64,000 bases of DNA, from contig NZ_JAGFUX010000003.1 in the NCBI RefSeq assembly GCF_017601095.1, positions 1-64,000 on the forward strand. The letters run 5' to 3'. The stretch's first letter is position 1. Each line of letters opens with the position of its first letter. A program made the translations under genes and the position numbers. The DNA comes from Streptococcus suis (lineage in GTDB: Bacteria; Bacillota; Bacilli; Lactobacillales; Streptococcaceae). The notes under the pieces were generated by a model. It ran no database searches and was not told the DNA's origin. It was given only the letters and a program-made list of their open reading frames with translations. Of the stretch, positions 17,400 through 27,385 are shown piece by piece.

Positions 17400-17756
17400 T
17401 TATAAGTAAGCTGACCAGTCGTATTCTGGCATTCTTTCCTTGATGATGTCGAGCGGACGACAGAGAAAGGCTGTCTGTTCTCGCTCGATAATGGGACGGT
17501 TGAGAAGAGCTGGCTCTTTAACTAAACGCTCAAAGAGTTCTTCTTCTGACAAACCTGCTCGCTCTTCTTCTGTCAACCGAATAACAGCAGAGGGCTGACT
17601 GCCCATTTTTTTCAAAAGAGCTGTCAATTCTGCCTCTGTCAAAGGATTTTCTAAATAATTGACCCACTTGATGTCCAAGTTCTGACTAGGTAATAAGACT
17701 TGTAATTTCTTACATTTGCTACAGTCAGGATTGTAATAGACCGTCAGTTGTTCCAT
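17400..17756 (-). CDS. ArsC/Spx-fold protein (YffB-like)
   Basis: A 118-aa thioredoxin-fold protein. It starts YYNPDCSKCKKLQ, a CSKC motif in the position of the ArsC/Spx active site, and ends RPLDIIKERM-PEYDWSAYL. The pattern RPIIE...FLCRPLD fits ArsC-like reductases rather than Spx. Its ATG touches the deoB stop. The reduced substrate is unknown; position in the nucleoside operon is common in streptococci. Confidence 0.72.
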   Translation of the reverse strand: MEQLTVYYNPDCSKCKKLQVLLPSQNLDIKWVNYLENPLTEAELTALLKKMGSQPSAVIRLTEEERAGLSEEELFERLVKEPALLNRPIIEREQTAFLCRPLDIIKERMPEYDWSAYL

Positions 17757-18967
17757 TAGACTAGTTTCTCCAAGAAGCTTTCACCAATCATAGCTTTTTC
17801 AACACCGAAGTTTTCAGAAATGGTAGCTGAGATGTCCGCAAAATGTCCAACTGGCAAGACTCCACTTCCCTTGAATGACTTGCTATAAGCCAAGAGTGGC
17901 ACATACTCACGAGTATGGTCCGTACCTGCATAGGCTGGATCATTTCCGTGGTCTGCCGTAATCAAGAGCAGATCATCTTCCCGCATGGCATCGATAAGCT
18001 CTGGGATACGAGCATCGAATTCCTGCAAGCAATCACGATAGCCTTCGATATCACGGCGGTGACCATAAACGGCATCAAAGTCCACCAGGTTAGTGAATGA
18101 AAAACCTTTCTCAAAGTCAGCTAACTGCATGGTTTCAAGCAAGACATCCACACCGTGCATGTTTGACTTGGTGTGGCCCATGTCGTTGGTGATACCTGAT
18201 GCGTTGAAAATGTCGCTGATTTTGCCGACAGAGTAAGTCGGCACACCTGCATCTGCTAATTTGTTGAGAACAGTTGCTTCAAACGGTGATACCGCATAGT
18301 CATGACGGTTGGCAGTCCGTGAGAAATTGCCTGGCTCACCAAGGTATGGACGGGCGATGATACGACCGAGCAATGCTGGACGTTCAAGGGTAACGGAACG
18401 AGCGTACTCACAAATACGGTACAATTCGTCCAAGGGAATTATCTCTTCGTGGGCTGCAATCTGAAGGACAGGGTCTGCGGAAGTATAGACGATCAACTCT
18501 CCAGTTTCCATTTGCCGAGGGCCGAAGTCATCAATGACAGCTGTACCAGAGTACGGCTTATTCGCCTCGCGGATGATTTTACGGCCAGAGAATTCTTCGA
18601 TTTTTGTCAAAATCTCTTCTGGGAAACCGTCCCAGAAAGTGTCGAATGGCTCAGTGATATTGAGGCCCATGATTTCCCAGTGGCCTGTCATAGTGTCTTT
18701 TCCAAGCGATACTTCTTCCAACTTGGTCACGTAGCCAGTTGGATTGTCCTCAGTAGGAACCGTCGCAAGGGATGTGTCGCGAGGGATGTTTCCAAGACCG
18801 ATTTTTGCCATGTTTGGTACTGCTAACCCTGCCTTCTCAGAGATATGACCTAGTGTATCAGACTCTGTGTCGTTGACACCAGCATTGAAAAACTTGTCTG
18901 CATCCGGTGCAGCACCGATTCCAACAGAATCCATAACCACCAGATGAATACGTTTAAATTTAGACAT
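17756..18967 (-). CDS. deoB: Phosphopentomutase
   Basis: Interconverts (deoxy)ribose-1- and -5-phosphate, linking nucleoside phosphorolysis to the pentose phosphate pathway. At 403 aa it is full length. Metal-site motifs of the alkaline phosphatase superfamily are intact: [13 protein letters not shown] at the start, [10 protein letters not shown] with the phosphorylated Thr, and ITADHGNDP and [12 protein letters not shown] near the end. Follows rpiA by about 80 nt. Confidence 0.97.
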   Translation of the reverse strand: MSKFKRIHLVVMDSVGIGAAPDADKFFNAGVNDTESDTLGHISEKAGLAVPNMAKIGLGNIPRDTSLATVPTEDNPTGYVTKLEEVSLGKDTMTGHWEIMGLNITEPFDTFWDGFPEEILTKIEEFSGRKIIREANKPYSGTAVIDDFGPRQMETGELIVYTSADPVLQIAAHEEIIPLDELYRICEYARSVTLERPALLGRIIARPYLGEPGNFSRTANRHDYAVSPFEATVLNKLADAGVPTYSVGKISDIFNASGITNDMGHTKSNMHGVDVLLETMQLADFEKGFSFTNLVDFDAVYGHRRDIEGYRDCLQEFDARIPELIDAMREDDLLLITADHGNDPAYAGTDHTREYVPLLAYSKSFKGSGVLPVGHFADISATISENFGVEKAMIGESFLEKLV

Positions 18968-19048
18968 AAGAACTCCTTTATAATGTTCGTCTTTTCATTA
19001 TACCACAAAAACACTTCCCATTACAGAATAATGAGAAGCGTTTTCACT

Positions 19049-19723
19049 TTATTTCTTTTCAAGAATTTTTGGTCCTTGCGGTGTGCCGACAATGACCTTG
19101 GAAATCAAGCCAATAAAGAGCCCATGTTCGACTACTCCCACTGTTTTATCCAGTTCGTCCGCCAAGGCCTCCGTATCCTCGATGCGATGCAGATCAAGGT
19201 CGATAATGAAATTCTTCATATCGGTCACGTGCTTCTGGCCGTCTTTCATCCGAAAACTTGGTCTGTAGCCTTTTGCCTCAAAGAATCGATAAAGATTTTC
19301 CGCACCGTACTGCACGACTTCCACCGGTAACTTGAAGGCACCTAGGGTCTGAACCAACTTGGACTCATCCACGATCCAGATGCAGTCCTTGCTGTTGACC
19401 GCGACCACCTTCTCCATGAGTAGTGCGGCACCACCACCCTTGATACCATTGAAGGCTCCGTCCACCTCATCTGCTCCATCCACCGTCAAGTCCACATATT
19501 CGACTTCGTCGATATTTTTTAGGGGAATCCCAAGGGACGCAGCGTGCTCAGCCGTTGCATGAGAGGTCGTTACGCCTGTGATTTGTAGCCCTTCTTCTGC
19601 AACCCGGCGACCAATCTCCTGCACGAAATAGTAGGCCGTTGAGCCAGTCCCTAGCCCAACAATCATCCCGTCCGTCACAAACTCCGCCGCCTTAATCCCA
19701 ACCTGCTCTTTTAGGTTTGTCAT
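19049..19723 (-). CDS. rpiA: Ribose-5-phosphate isomerase A
   Basis: Converts ribose-5-phosphate and ribulose-5-phosphate. The 224-aa protein has [20 protein letters not shown] (catalytic Asp), and [13 protein letters not shown], all typical. The ATG at 19723 follows AAAGGAGG; the first seven codons of the longer reading lie upstream of it. First gene of the deo-type operon. Confidence 0.95.
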   Translation of the reverse strand: MTNLKEQVGIKAAEFVTDGMIVGLGTGSTAYYFVQEIGRRVAEEGLQITGVTTSHATAEHAASLGIPLKNIDEVEYVDLTVDGADEVDGAFNGIKGGGAALLMEKVVAVNSKDCIWIVDESKLVQTLGAFKLPVEVVQYGAENLYRFFEAKGYRPSFRMKDGQKHVTDMKNFIIDLDLHRIEDTEALADELDKTVGVVEHGLFIGLISKVIVGTPQGPKILEKK

Positions 19724-19754
19724 CTTGTCCTCCTTTGAAGTCATTCATGAATTA

Positions 19755-19783
19755 ATTATAGCACACATCAGTCAGCAGTCCAA
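19755..19783 (-). promoter_or_regulatory. Promoter of the rpiA-deoB-punA-deoD operon
   Basis: TTGGAC (19783-19778), exactly 17 bp, then TGC-TATAAT (19760-19755) with an extended -10. It lies about 30 nt before the rpiA ATG. Confidence 0.75.
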
Positions 19784-19804
19784 ATTAACAAAAATCCTAT
19801 AACC

Positions 19805-19837
19805 ACAAAAAATCACGGAAATGCTGTGATTTTTTGT
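19805..19837. terminator. Terminator after defence operon
   Basis: ACAAAAAATCAC, a 9-nt loop, and GTGATTTTTTGT form a perfect 12-bp stem with T runs on both strands. It ends the leftward defence operon and separates it from the rpiA promoter. Confidence 0.85.
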
Positions 19838-19862
19838 ACACTTTATAATAAAACCAGAGCTA

Positions 19863-20690
19863 CTAAAAGAATAATGCGGACATTTTTTCACTGAGTTCCG
19901 TTAGCTGTAATGCAACAGTTAGACCTGATGGAATTTTAGTAAGAAATCCTTGAATTGATCTCCAAGCTTTCTTGAGCTTTATCTTTTTGGGACTACCAGA
20001 AGATACCTCTGATTGAATCGTTTCAATATCATCAATAATTATTTCTTTATCATCCTCTGACATCGTATTTAATCCAGATAAGTCTTTCAAAATATCTGAG
20101 CAGAGATTTTTTATTGTTTCAACATCTGTCACAGATACATTATTTACCGATGATATGGTTCCAGTCCCAACCGCAGAAGCTGTTCCATAATTATTTTCAA
20201 TATTTTGTGTAATTTGAGACATGGCTTGATATACTCCTGTTAACTCCATTATTTTTTGAGATAATTGGTCATTTATATAATCAACTAACGGCTTGAAGGC
20301 TTTCTTCAAAAACTCTCGTATTTTATCATTAAACTTTTTAGAGGAAGTTAAAAGAAATGCACAAGATAATCCTGCTAAATCAACATCATCTTCTATAATA
20401 TTATTCAAATAATCATAGCAGAGTTTTAGATGTTTAGATTCCTCTATAGGAATACTAAAATAGCTCCATCCTAAATTACTGTCTTCCGATACGAGCTTCT
20501 CATTAAAGTCTTTTGGTAAATCAATCCATAAGTCTTCTAAAATTTGACTTATAATATCGCTCTTATCAATAAATTCTTTAAATCTGACAAGATATAGCAA
20601 GCCATCATTATACTTTGTGTTCAACATATTTGATGAATTTCTTCTAAAATCTAGACTGATTTTCCTATATTTTTGTAATTCTTCCATCAT
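19863..20690 (-). CDS. Unrecognised helical protein in defence operon
   Basis: A 275-aa protein that I cannot assign. Residues 1-150 are mainly helical, with the opening YRKISLDFRRNSSNMLNTKY. Residues 160-180 form a glycine/asparagine-rich turn region (NIENNYGTASAVGTGT). Residues 180-230 are acidic helices with SEDDKEIIIDD, and the last 40 residues are basic then hydrophobic. No nuclease, protease or clear transmembrane motif is visible, though the last 25 residues could be amphipathic. Its ATG overlaps the zinc-ribbon stop (ATGA), with GGAGGTGAT upstream, so the two proteins are co-translated. A partner or effector role in phage defence is inference from position. Confidence 0.7.
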   Translation of the reverse strand: MMEELQKYRKISLDFRRNSSNMLNTKYNDGLLYLVRFKEFIDKSDIISQILEDLWIDLPKDFNEKLVSEDSNLGWSYFSIPIEESKHLKLCYDYLNNIIEDDVDLAGLSCAFLLTSSKKFNDKIREFLKKAFKPLVDYINDQLSQKIMELTGVYQAMSQITQNIENNYGTASAVGTGTISSVNNVSVTDVETIKNLCSDILKDLSGLNTMSEDDKEIIIDDIETIQSEVSSGSPKKIKLKKAWRSIQGFLTKIPSGLTVALQLTELSEKMSALFF

Positions 20691-21127
20691 AAATCACCTC
20701 CACAGTAAGCACAGAAAACTTTTGAAGCACCTGCACTAAATAAAACTTTTTCATGTTTTTCGCACACCCTACAAGTTAATACTTCTTCAACAGAGTCTAT
20801 TTCAGATGGCTTAGCAATGGAGTTATGTTTTATCTTCTTGAAATCAACCTTAAAATTCTTTGAACTTTTGATTGAACCCAAACTCTTATTTATAGTGTTA
20901 ATCATCCATTCTTCAGCGAGATTTTGAATATAGGCTAATATTTCTTTTGAATAGAACTTATCAGTATCATCAACTAATCCGCAATACGGACAAAATAGTT
21001 CCTCGAGTTCAAAATCTTCATCTAGTACTTCGGAAGCTAATAGCTTAAACTGTTCTTCGCAAAATGGGCACTCATAAGTAAAGTAGCCTTCCGAATCGGC
21101 TTCAAACTCAATTGTAAAACTTTCCAT
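20687..21127 (-). CDS. Double zinc-ribbon protein in defence operon
   Basis: A 146-aa acidic protein with two C4 zinc ribbons: CPFC...CPYC (residues about 20-23 and 46-49) and CRVC...CAYC (about 118-121 and 138-141), separated by a helical stretch. The layout resembles TFIIB/rubredoxin-type ribbons that bind nucleic acid or protein. No catalytic motif is seen. It begins 5 nt after the res stop and overlaps the next gene by 4 nt. I do not know a named family. The link with restriction is positional. Confidence 0.75.
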   Translation of the reverse strand: MESFTIEFEADSEGYFTYECPFCEEQFKLLASEVLDEDFELEELFCPYCGLVDDTDKFYSKEILAYIQNLAEEWMINTINKSLGSIKSSKNFKVDFKKIKHNSIAKPSEIDSVEEVLTCRVCEKHEKVLFSAGASKVFCAYCGGDL

Positions 21128-21132
21128 CGTGA

Positions 21133-23769
21133 TTATAAACCTCTCAAAGTTTCCTTAACTGCATCTTTACTTACCGCCTCGTTAAAGAACGGCAGCCCAA
21201 TAATTCGATAGCGTTCATCGTCCACGAGTGTTTTAGCCTCGTCTCGTTCAGAGATTTGACGCAAGAACTCCTGTTTCCAGCCTTCTTTACTATTCTTGAA
21301 GGTATTATCAATATCCAAGAATTGACTTCCTTTAGGCTCGATGAAAATTTGCCAAGAAACATTTCCTGTCTTTTTATCGTTCGCAAACATCAAAAAATCT
21401 GGTTCAAAGGCTTGCCCCTTATCAAAACTATAAATCTTAACAGCTTTTTCATTTCGGAGCAGATAAATATCCGTCCATTTTTCTTCAAGTTCAATCATTA
21501 AATCTTTAATCAGGCGAACGAGAAGTTTCTCCTCACTTGTGCCGAAGTTATCATCGTAAGCGTACCAGTCTAGATTGTCCAAGTCTTCAAAATATTGCGT
21601 TTCGGCTGGATTTTTCTGAGATAAACCAAACTCTGCCTGACTTTGATGATTGATAGTGTATTTCCTTAAAATATTATCTTCAAAAATGTCTTTAATCTTA
21701 TATTGTTCAAATTTTTCTGAACCAAAATAACGTTCCTCAGTCGCAATCAAATCTTTCTCGATAACATGAAGCAGTTTTTCCGTGATATAAAGTTTATCAT
21801 CTGGGGTAAAATCAGATATCATTTGATATTGAGATTCAACTCGAATATCAATATCCGCGAGCATATCAATGAAACCAGCAACACTTGCAAGCCCTACAAA
21901 AGCCTTTTGAAGATTATCAAACGAAAACTTCTTGTTGCGGTTGATGGCGGTTCTGACGATATTGTCGCCGACAACCTTACCAAATTTAAAGGTCATGGCA
22001 TCTAACGCTTCCGAAACATAAGTTGTCTCGTCAAACGCTTCAATTTCTCGCACACCGTGAGTTGGAAGTTTAACTTCGAACGACTGAGGAATAAAGTTGG
22101 TATCAAAAAGATTTTCCTGACGTTGCTCTAACAATTGTTCATAGGTTAAGCGTTTATTCATCCAGACAATGCCATCGGTGTAAGTTCGAGTGTTCTTGAA
22201 AGAGTCCTTGAGCTTGAGTTCATGTTCTACCAAATTTTGGCTCTCTAATATCCCAGACTCACGTAAGACTTGCTTAAGCTCTGAAATATATTTTGGATTA
22301 TTAGCAGAGTGATAATGAAGTTGTTCAATGACACGGAGTTCATTATTTTCATTATTATCAAACTTACGAGTGTATTTTTCCTCCAGATTATCACCAATCA
22401 CAAAGGGATAGTAACGTGCTCCGCGACCTATCAGCTGTTTCTCTGTGTTTGTTGTTTTTCCTGCGACAAAGCCATTTTTCGTAGTCTTACCATCACGGGT
22501 ATCGTAAAGTCGGACAATATCGAAAAGGTTAAGAACATCCCAGCCTTCATTAAGCATATCCACAGCGAAAATCGCACGGATTTCATTTGCTGGCTGTTCC
22601 AAGGTGTTGAGGAGGTTCAGGCTATCCTTGTTCTTGTTTTTCCCATCCACCAATAGCAAGCGTTCTTTGCGGAAATCCTCCTGAAGTTCCGCCACCAAGT
22701 CAGTATCTGAAATCCCAACTGTCTCGAAATAAGAAAATGCCTTTTTCAAAATACTGAACTTTTCATCCATTTCTAAGACCAGCTCTCGCTGTGCTTGAAT
22801 ATCTTCTAAAGAAAGGTTGTCTAGCAACCCCAAAAACGCATCCAAATTTTCTTGACTTTCTGCAATTTTCTGCGACTTAAACATAACCAAGGGTTTCAAG
22901 TTGATACCGTTTTTCAGAGCGATTTTCTTGCGGTATTGGCTGATTATGATTGCTTGTAGCATACGATGATTGATATCACCGTCTACCAAGTGAAAGAGAA
23001 CATCTTTAGAATACTTATCCAGTCGAAATTCTTTCAGGTCATATTTGAAAAGCAAGGATTTTTCGTATTTTTGAGCTAACGTCGGATTGGTTAAATCAAT
23101 CGTCGCTGTAAATTCAAAAATACTAGATTTTCTAGCTGTCCGTTGAATCATTTCAATCGTACTCGTCCAACTCGTATTATCAACTTTCTCCGACTTACTC
23201 AAACCAGCATTCAAGTGGTGAGCTTCGTCCGCCAGCATGACAACCGAAATATCTTTAAACTGCTCATAAGAGAGGCGATTTTCTCTCGGAGTATTAAGGT
23301 CTTGGTGAAGCTTTTGGATGGTAGTAAAGACGATGTTAATACTATCATCACGGCTATCTGAAAAATCCGTCACTTCACGCACGGTCACTATTTGTCCGTC
23401 CATGACAATCTTTTCCGAAAAAAGATACTTACCAGAAGCACTTTCTAAGAAGTTATCCTTTGTTTTCGTCAGGATATTATCGTTGTTCACAAAGAAAATG
23501 AAATTCCGCTCGCCTTGCTGGTACTTCTCCAAGATAATCGCCGCCATCAAGAGCGTTTTACCGGAACCAGTTGCCATATTGTAGAGAATTTGCTCTGGAA
23601 TCATTCGATTATTATCCGTTTTGTAGTGAAGATAACGTCCGATAGCCTCTTGCTGATAAGGTCGTAAGAAGTGCTTCAAATTTTTCGTGAGGTAATCTGG
23701 CAAATCTGCCCTAAAATCCTTAAAGCCAGACCGACTGACTGCATCATAGGTTTCGTAAATAAATGGCAT
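21133..23769 (-). CDS. res: Type III restriction endonuclease subunit Res
   Basis: The ATP-dependent helicase-nuclease subunit of a type III R-M enzyme, 878 aa, full length. The superfamily 2 helicase motifs are present: Walker A ATGSGKT at 66-72 and DEAH at 181-184. The C-terminal PD-ExK nuclease is intact: PD at 790-791 and EPK at 811-813. It would cut DNA about 25 bp from unmethylated sites in opposed orientation, in complex with Mod. Three bases separate it from mod. Confidence 0.95.
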   Translation of the reverse strand: MPFIYETYDAVSRSGFKDFRADLPDYLTKNLKHFLRPYQQEAIGRYLHYKTDNNRMIPEQILYNMATGSGKTLLMAAIILEKYQQGERNFIFFVNNDNILTKTKDNFLESASGKYLFSEKIVMDGQIVTVREVTDFSDSRDDSINIVFTTIQKLHQDLNTPRENRLSYEQFKDISVVMLADEAHHLNAGLSKSEKVDNTSWTSTIEMIQRTARKSSIFEFTATIDLTNPTLAQKYEKSLLFKYDLKEFRLDKYSKDVLFHLVDGDINHRMLQAIIISQYRKKIALKNGINLKPLVMFKSQKIAESQENLDAFLGLLDNLSLEDIQAQRELVLEMDEKFSILKKAFSYFETVGISDTDLVAELQEDFRKERLLLVDGKNKNKDSLNLLNTLEQPANEIRAIFAVDMLNEGWDVLNLFDIVRLYDTRDGKTTKNGFVAGKTTNTEKQLIGRGARYYPFVIGDNLEEKYTRKFDNNENNELRVIEQLHYHSANNPKYISELKQVLRESGILESQNLVEHELKLKDSFKNTRTYTDGIVWMNKRLTYEQLLEQRQENLFDTNFIPQSFEVKLPTHGVREIEAFDETTYVSEALDAMTFKFGKVVGDNIVRTAINRNKKFSFDNLQKAFVGLASVAGFIDMLADIDIRVESQYQMISDFTPDDKLYITEKLLHVIEKDLIATEERYFGSEKFEQYKIKDIFEDNILRKYTINHQSQAEFGLSQKNPAETQYFEDLDNLDWYAYDDNFGTSEEKLLVRLIKDLMIELEEKWTDIYLLRNEKAVKIYSFDKGQAFEPDFLMFANDKKTGNVSWQIFIEPKGSQFLDIDNTFKNSKEGWKQEFLRQISERDEAKTLVDDERYRIIGLPFFNEAVSKDAVKETLRGL

Positions 23770-23772
23770 GAC

Positions 23773-25623
23773 TTACTTTTCCTTTCCGTAGAAAGAGTGA
23801 TTGAGCTTCTTATCCTCAGCAGAAATCTGATAATCAATGTCATCAATATCAGAATAATTCACATAGAGGTTATTGTTATCAATGATTTCAGACAAGATTT
23901 GCTTTTGTTCCGCCAAAGAAAGTTGGCTAAACTCATTCTTTTTCAATTTTTTAGGTTCGATGCGGTAGGACAAGAAGGAAGATTTTTTCGCAAGCTCAAA
24001 CAGTTCTAATAATTCTTCCGTTGTTGTCGCCTCAAAAATCGCATTTTTGAAATCTTGAGCATCGTTTTTCAATTCAGCGTAGACAACGCTACCACCACCA
24101 GACCAGTTAACGTCTTTTGAAATACCACCTTGTTCACCAGCGATAACCTTTTTCAGTCGCTCCACCGAAACCGTCTCAATATAATCCATCTGCTCGATCC
24201 CGATATACTGACGGTTCATCTTGTGGGCGACAGCGGCTGTTGTTCCTGAACCAAGGTGGTAGTCAAGGACAATGTTTCCCTTGCTGCTTGAAAGAGAAAT
24301 CAGATTCTGAATCAATTTTTCAGGTTTAGCAAAAGTAAAAACTCTGTCTCCAAATAATTCCTTGATCTCCTCGGCACCTCGTTGATTAGTCCCATAGGAA
24401 CCATCCCAGAAATCACTAGTTATTTGCCCATTTTCAATCGCATCCTTAAGATACATTTTTCCATATGGAATTTGCTTTCCTTTTGAAGGCCAATGTATGC
24501 CATTCATAGAAACTAATTTATTAAACTCATCTTTATTTATCATCCATGGGCCAGATAATATTATTCCTTCAGGAGTTTGAATGCCATAACTGTATTTTCC
24601 TCTGGTTAAGTCCAGTATATTTGACCTTCTATATTTCCCATTTTCATCTTCATATGAATATTCTTTTTGAGCCTTGTTGGAAAGTGGTAATCTTTTTAGT
24701 TTTGCTTCAGAATTTTTTCTATATATCAAAATAAAGTCGATTACATTCGCGTAATCACCAATATTCGGCTGATTATCTGTTTTTCTCCAAGTTATCTGTC
24801 CCACAAACTTTTTATTATCTGAAGAAACATCAAATACTTCATCTGCTAATAACTTTAAATGGTTAACTCCATCGATCCCTATGATAATTGAAATAAAGCC
24901 ACTTTCAGATAAGAGTTCTTTGGCGACTTCTAACCTATTTTTCATAAAAGTTAACCAAGTTGACAATTTAAAATTTGAATTGTAACTGAATGAATCGTCT
25001 GACTTATTTTTATTAAAATAATATGGGGGATCAATTATTATACTATCAATCTTCCCAGCAAAGCGTTTTTTCAAACTATGAAGAGCAATGAGGTTATTAC
25101 CTTTGATGATGAGATTATCGGTATCACTGAGTTCTTCTACTTCATGCTCACCAGTTTCATCATAGCGTTTGAAATTGGTCAAAACCTTATCATCCAAAAG
25201 ACGATTGATTTCAGTCGGTGCGAGCGTCTCGTTAAAGAAAATCTCCTGACGTTTGGCATCATCCTTAGTCTGTCCACCCTCTAGCACACAATCTTTGTAT
25301 GGAAAATTCAGGACAACTTCCTGATTTTCTGATAGATACTTGTCACCGGTCGCCAAACCGATTTTTGTCTTGTAAGCGGTAAAGCTGTCAGGGAGAAACT
25401 CCTTATTGTTCAAAAACTGCAAAAAGACGTCTTTCTTGAAGACAAGAACACCAGTATCTAGAATAGAAAAGAAATACTTAGAAATTTTATCATTACTCGT
25501 CAATATATTAAGGAGTTCAGGATTATATTGCCTCGCCAGCTCGGCCAGTTTATTTTTATTGAGCACACCTTCCACCATAAAAGTGTCATTTTGTGCCAAA
25601 AGTTGCTCCAGTTCTTGCTTCAT
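23773..25623 (-). CDS. mod: Type III DNA-adenine methyltransferase subunit Mod
   Basis: Methylates adenine N6 and supplies sequence recognition to the complex. The 616-aa protein has DPPY at 198-201 before the SAM motif LDYHLGSG at 453-460, the beta-class order. The region 285-430 is the variable target recognition domain and is the most AT-rich part, suggesting exchange. No simple sequence repeat is seen in the gene, so it does not look like a slipped-strand phasevarion. First gene of the four-gene operon. Spacing to the weak AAAGGTAG ribosome site is long. Confidence 0.95.
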   Translation of the reverse strand: MKQELEQLLAQNDTFMVEGVLNKNKLAELARQYNPELLNILTSNDKISKYFFSILDTGVLVFKKDVFLQFLNNKEFLPDSFTAYKTKIGLATGDKYLSENQEVVLNFPYKDCVLEGGQTKDDAKRQEIFFNETLAPTEINRLLDDKVLTNFKRYDETGEHEVEELSDTDNLIIKGNNLIALHSLKKRFAGKIDSIIIDPPYYFNKNKSDDSFSYNSNFKLSTWLTFMKNRLEVAKELLSESGFISIIIGIDGVNHLKLLADEVFDVSSDNKKFVGQITWRKTDNQPNIGDYANVIDFILIYRKNSEAKLKRLPLSNKAQKEYSYEDENGKYRRSNILDLTRGKYSYGIQTPEGIILSGPWMINKDEFNKLVSMNGIHWPSKGKQIPYGKMYLKDAIENGQITSDFWDGSYGTNQRGAEEIKELFGDRVFTFAKPEKLIQNLISLSSSKGNIVLDYHLGSGTTAAVAHKMNRQYIGIEQMDYIETVSVERLKKVIAGEQGGISKDVNWSGGGSVVYAELKNDAQDFKNAIFEATTTEELLELFELAKKSSFLSYRIEPKKLKKNEFSQLSLAEQKQILSEIIDNNNLYVNYSDIDDIDYQISAEDKKLNHSFYGKEK

Positions 25624-25670
25624 TATTAGATCTACCTTTCAGCTGAAAATTTGTGAAGGGCTGATGGTAT

Positions 25671-25696
25671 TCCTTTATTATGAATATAATAAAGGA
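25671..25696. repeat. Perfect palindrome A in mod leader
   Basis: TCCTTTATTAT, loop GAAT, ATAATAAAGGA: perfect 11-bp arms, 48 nt upstream of mod. As DNA it could be an operator; as RNA it is a hairpin between the promoter and the ribosome site. Confidence 0.7.
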
Positions 25697-25710
25697 AGGG
25701 TATACCCTTC
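25695..25710. repeat. Perfect palindrome B in mod leader
   Basis: GAAGGGTATACCCTTC is a 16-bp perfect palindrome abutting palindrome A and just downstream of the predicted mod promoter. A site of this type suits a dimeric repressor, but no controller gene is present in the island. Confidence 0.7.
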
Positions 25711-25735
25711 GGTTTTCTTAAATTTTTATGTTTCT

Positions 25736-25751
25736 ATTATAACATAGTCAA
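25736..25751 (-). promoter_or_regulatory. Candidate promoter of the defence operon
   Basis: TGT-TATAAT (25741-25736) is a clear extended -10 about 113 nt before the mod start. TTGACT overlaps upstream at 25751-25746 but is too close to serve as its -35. The two palindromes lie between this promoter and mod. Confidence 0.5.
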
Positions 25752-25920
25752 CTTAAATTAATAACATCACTTTTTGTATTTCTATCTACCAATCTTCTCA
25801 AATTAATTACTATATTTATTGCCCACTCAATACATTTCTGCACTCCCCATCCCTCATCTGTGCTTTTTTTATCATTCCATGATACACTAATAGATAAGAC
25901 GATTTTAGAAAGAAAGAGAA

Positions 25921-27294
25921 ATGATCACCAAAGAATTCGATACAATAACAGCAATTTCCACACCTCTCGGTGAGGGGGCTATCGGGATTGTCCGCCTGTC
26001 TGGGACGGATGCTTTTGCCATTGCCAGCAAGGTTTTCAAGGGCAAGGACTTGGCGACTGTTCCTAGCCACAGCCTCAACTACGGTCACATTATTGATCCA
26101 GCGACGGGGCAAGTGCTGGACGAGGTCATGATCGGAGCCATGCGTTCTCCAAAAACCTTCACGCGCGAAGATGTCATCGAGATTAATACCCACGGAGGCA
26201 TCGCCGTTACCAACGAAATCCTCCAGCTCCTGATTCGCCAAGGGGCTCGAATGGCTGAGCCAGGCGAGTTTACCAAGCGGGCCTTTCTCAACGGCCGTGT
26301 GGATTTAACCCAGGCCGAAGCTGTCATGGATGTCATCCGTGCCAAGACTGACAAAGCTATGCACAATGCCGTCCGCCAGCTTGACGGCTCCCTCTCCCAG
26401 CTCATCAACGACACGCGCCAAGAGATTCTCAACACACTGGCACAGGTCGAGGTCAACATCGACTACCCTGAGTACGACGACGTTGAGGAGGCGACGACAG
26501 AGCTGGTCCGTGAGAAAACCCTCCAGTTCCAAGCTCTTCTAGAAAATCTCCTACGTACTGCCCGCCGTGGAAAAATCCTGCGTGAAGGCATCGCAACTGC
26601 CATTATCGGTCGCCCCAATGTCGGAAAATCCAGCCTGCTCAATAACCTTCTCCGCGAGGAAAAAGCCATCGTTACAGACATCGCAGGAACAACCCGTGAC
26701 GTTATCGAAGAATACGTCAACATCAAAGGCGTCCCCCTCAAGCTGATTGATACAGCAGGTATCCGTGAAACAGACGACATCGTTGAAAAAATCGGCGTGG
26801 AACGGTCTAAAAAAGCCCTTGAGGAGGCCGACCTCATCCTTCTAGTCCTCAACGCATCTGAACCCCTGACCGAGCAAGACAGCAATCTCCTAGCCATTTC
26901 AGACATGGCCAACCGCATTGTCCTGCTCAACAAGACCGACCTGGAAGAGCAGATTGAGGCAGACCAACTGCCTGAGGATGTCATCCGCATTTCCGTCTTA
27001 AAAAACCAGAATATCGACCAGATTGAAGAAAAAATCAACCAGCTCTTCTTTGAAAATGCTGGTCTGGTAGAGCAAGATGCCACCTACCTATCAAACTCTC
27101 GCCACATTTCCCTGATCGAGCAAGCCGTTCAAAGCCTGCAAGCTGTCAATGACGGACTGGAAATGGGCATGCCTGTTGACTTGTTACAGGTTGACCTGAC
27201 ACGCTGTTGGCAAATTTTGGGAGAAATCACAGGTGATGCAGCTCCAGACGAACTCATCACTCAACTCTTTAGCCAATTCTGTCTTGGAAAATAA
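25921..27294 (+). CDS. mnmE: tRNA modification GTPase MnmE
   Basis: With MnmG it adds carboxymethylaminomethyl groups to U34 of certain tRNAs. Full length at 457 aa. The N-terminal tetrahydrofolate-binding domain covers residues 1-120. The G domain has GRPNVGKSS at 230-238, DTAG and NKTD. The C-terminal CLGK carries the conserved Cys at 454. Monocistronic or leading; it forms the right border of the defence island. Confidence 0.97.
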   Translation: MITKEFDTITAISTPLGEGAIGIVRLSGTDAFAIASKVFKGKDLATVPSHSLNYGHIIDPATGQVLDEVMIGAMRSPKTFTREDVIEINTHGGIAVTNEILQLLIRQGARMAEPGEFTKRAFLNGRVDLTQAEAVMDVIRAKTDKAMHNAVRQLDGSLSQLINDTRQEILNTLAQVEVNIDYPEYDDVEEATTELVREKTLQFQALLENLLRTARRGKILREGIATAIIGRPNVGKSSLLNNLLREEKAIVTDIAGTTRDVIEEYVNIKGVPLKLIDTAGIRETDDIVEKIGVERSKKALEEADLILLVLNASEPLTEQDSNLLAISDMANRIVLLNKTDLEEQIEADQLPEDVIRISVLKNQNIDQIEEKINQLFFENAGLVEQDATYLSNSRHISLIEQAVQSLQAVNDGLEMGMPVDLLQVDLTRCWQILGEITGDAAPDELITQLFSQFCLGK

Positions 27295-27385
27295 TTCAGT
27301 AGCAGATTTTTCTGCTATTTTTTTTGTGAAATCCTTGATTTTTTTGTCCTATTGTATTATTATGTTAATAGAAAGAGGTGGTTAT

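Noticed and set aside
16984..17756. Arsenic resistance operon
   Set aside because: Two ArsC-fold proteins but no efflux pump or arsR; they sit in a nucleoside operon.
23773..25623. Phase-variable mod through a simple repeat
   Set aside because: No tetra- or pentanucleotide run seen in or before the gene.
26463..27083. 206-aa minus-strand ORF in mnmE
   Set aside because: Antisense shadow of the conserved G domain.
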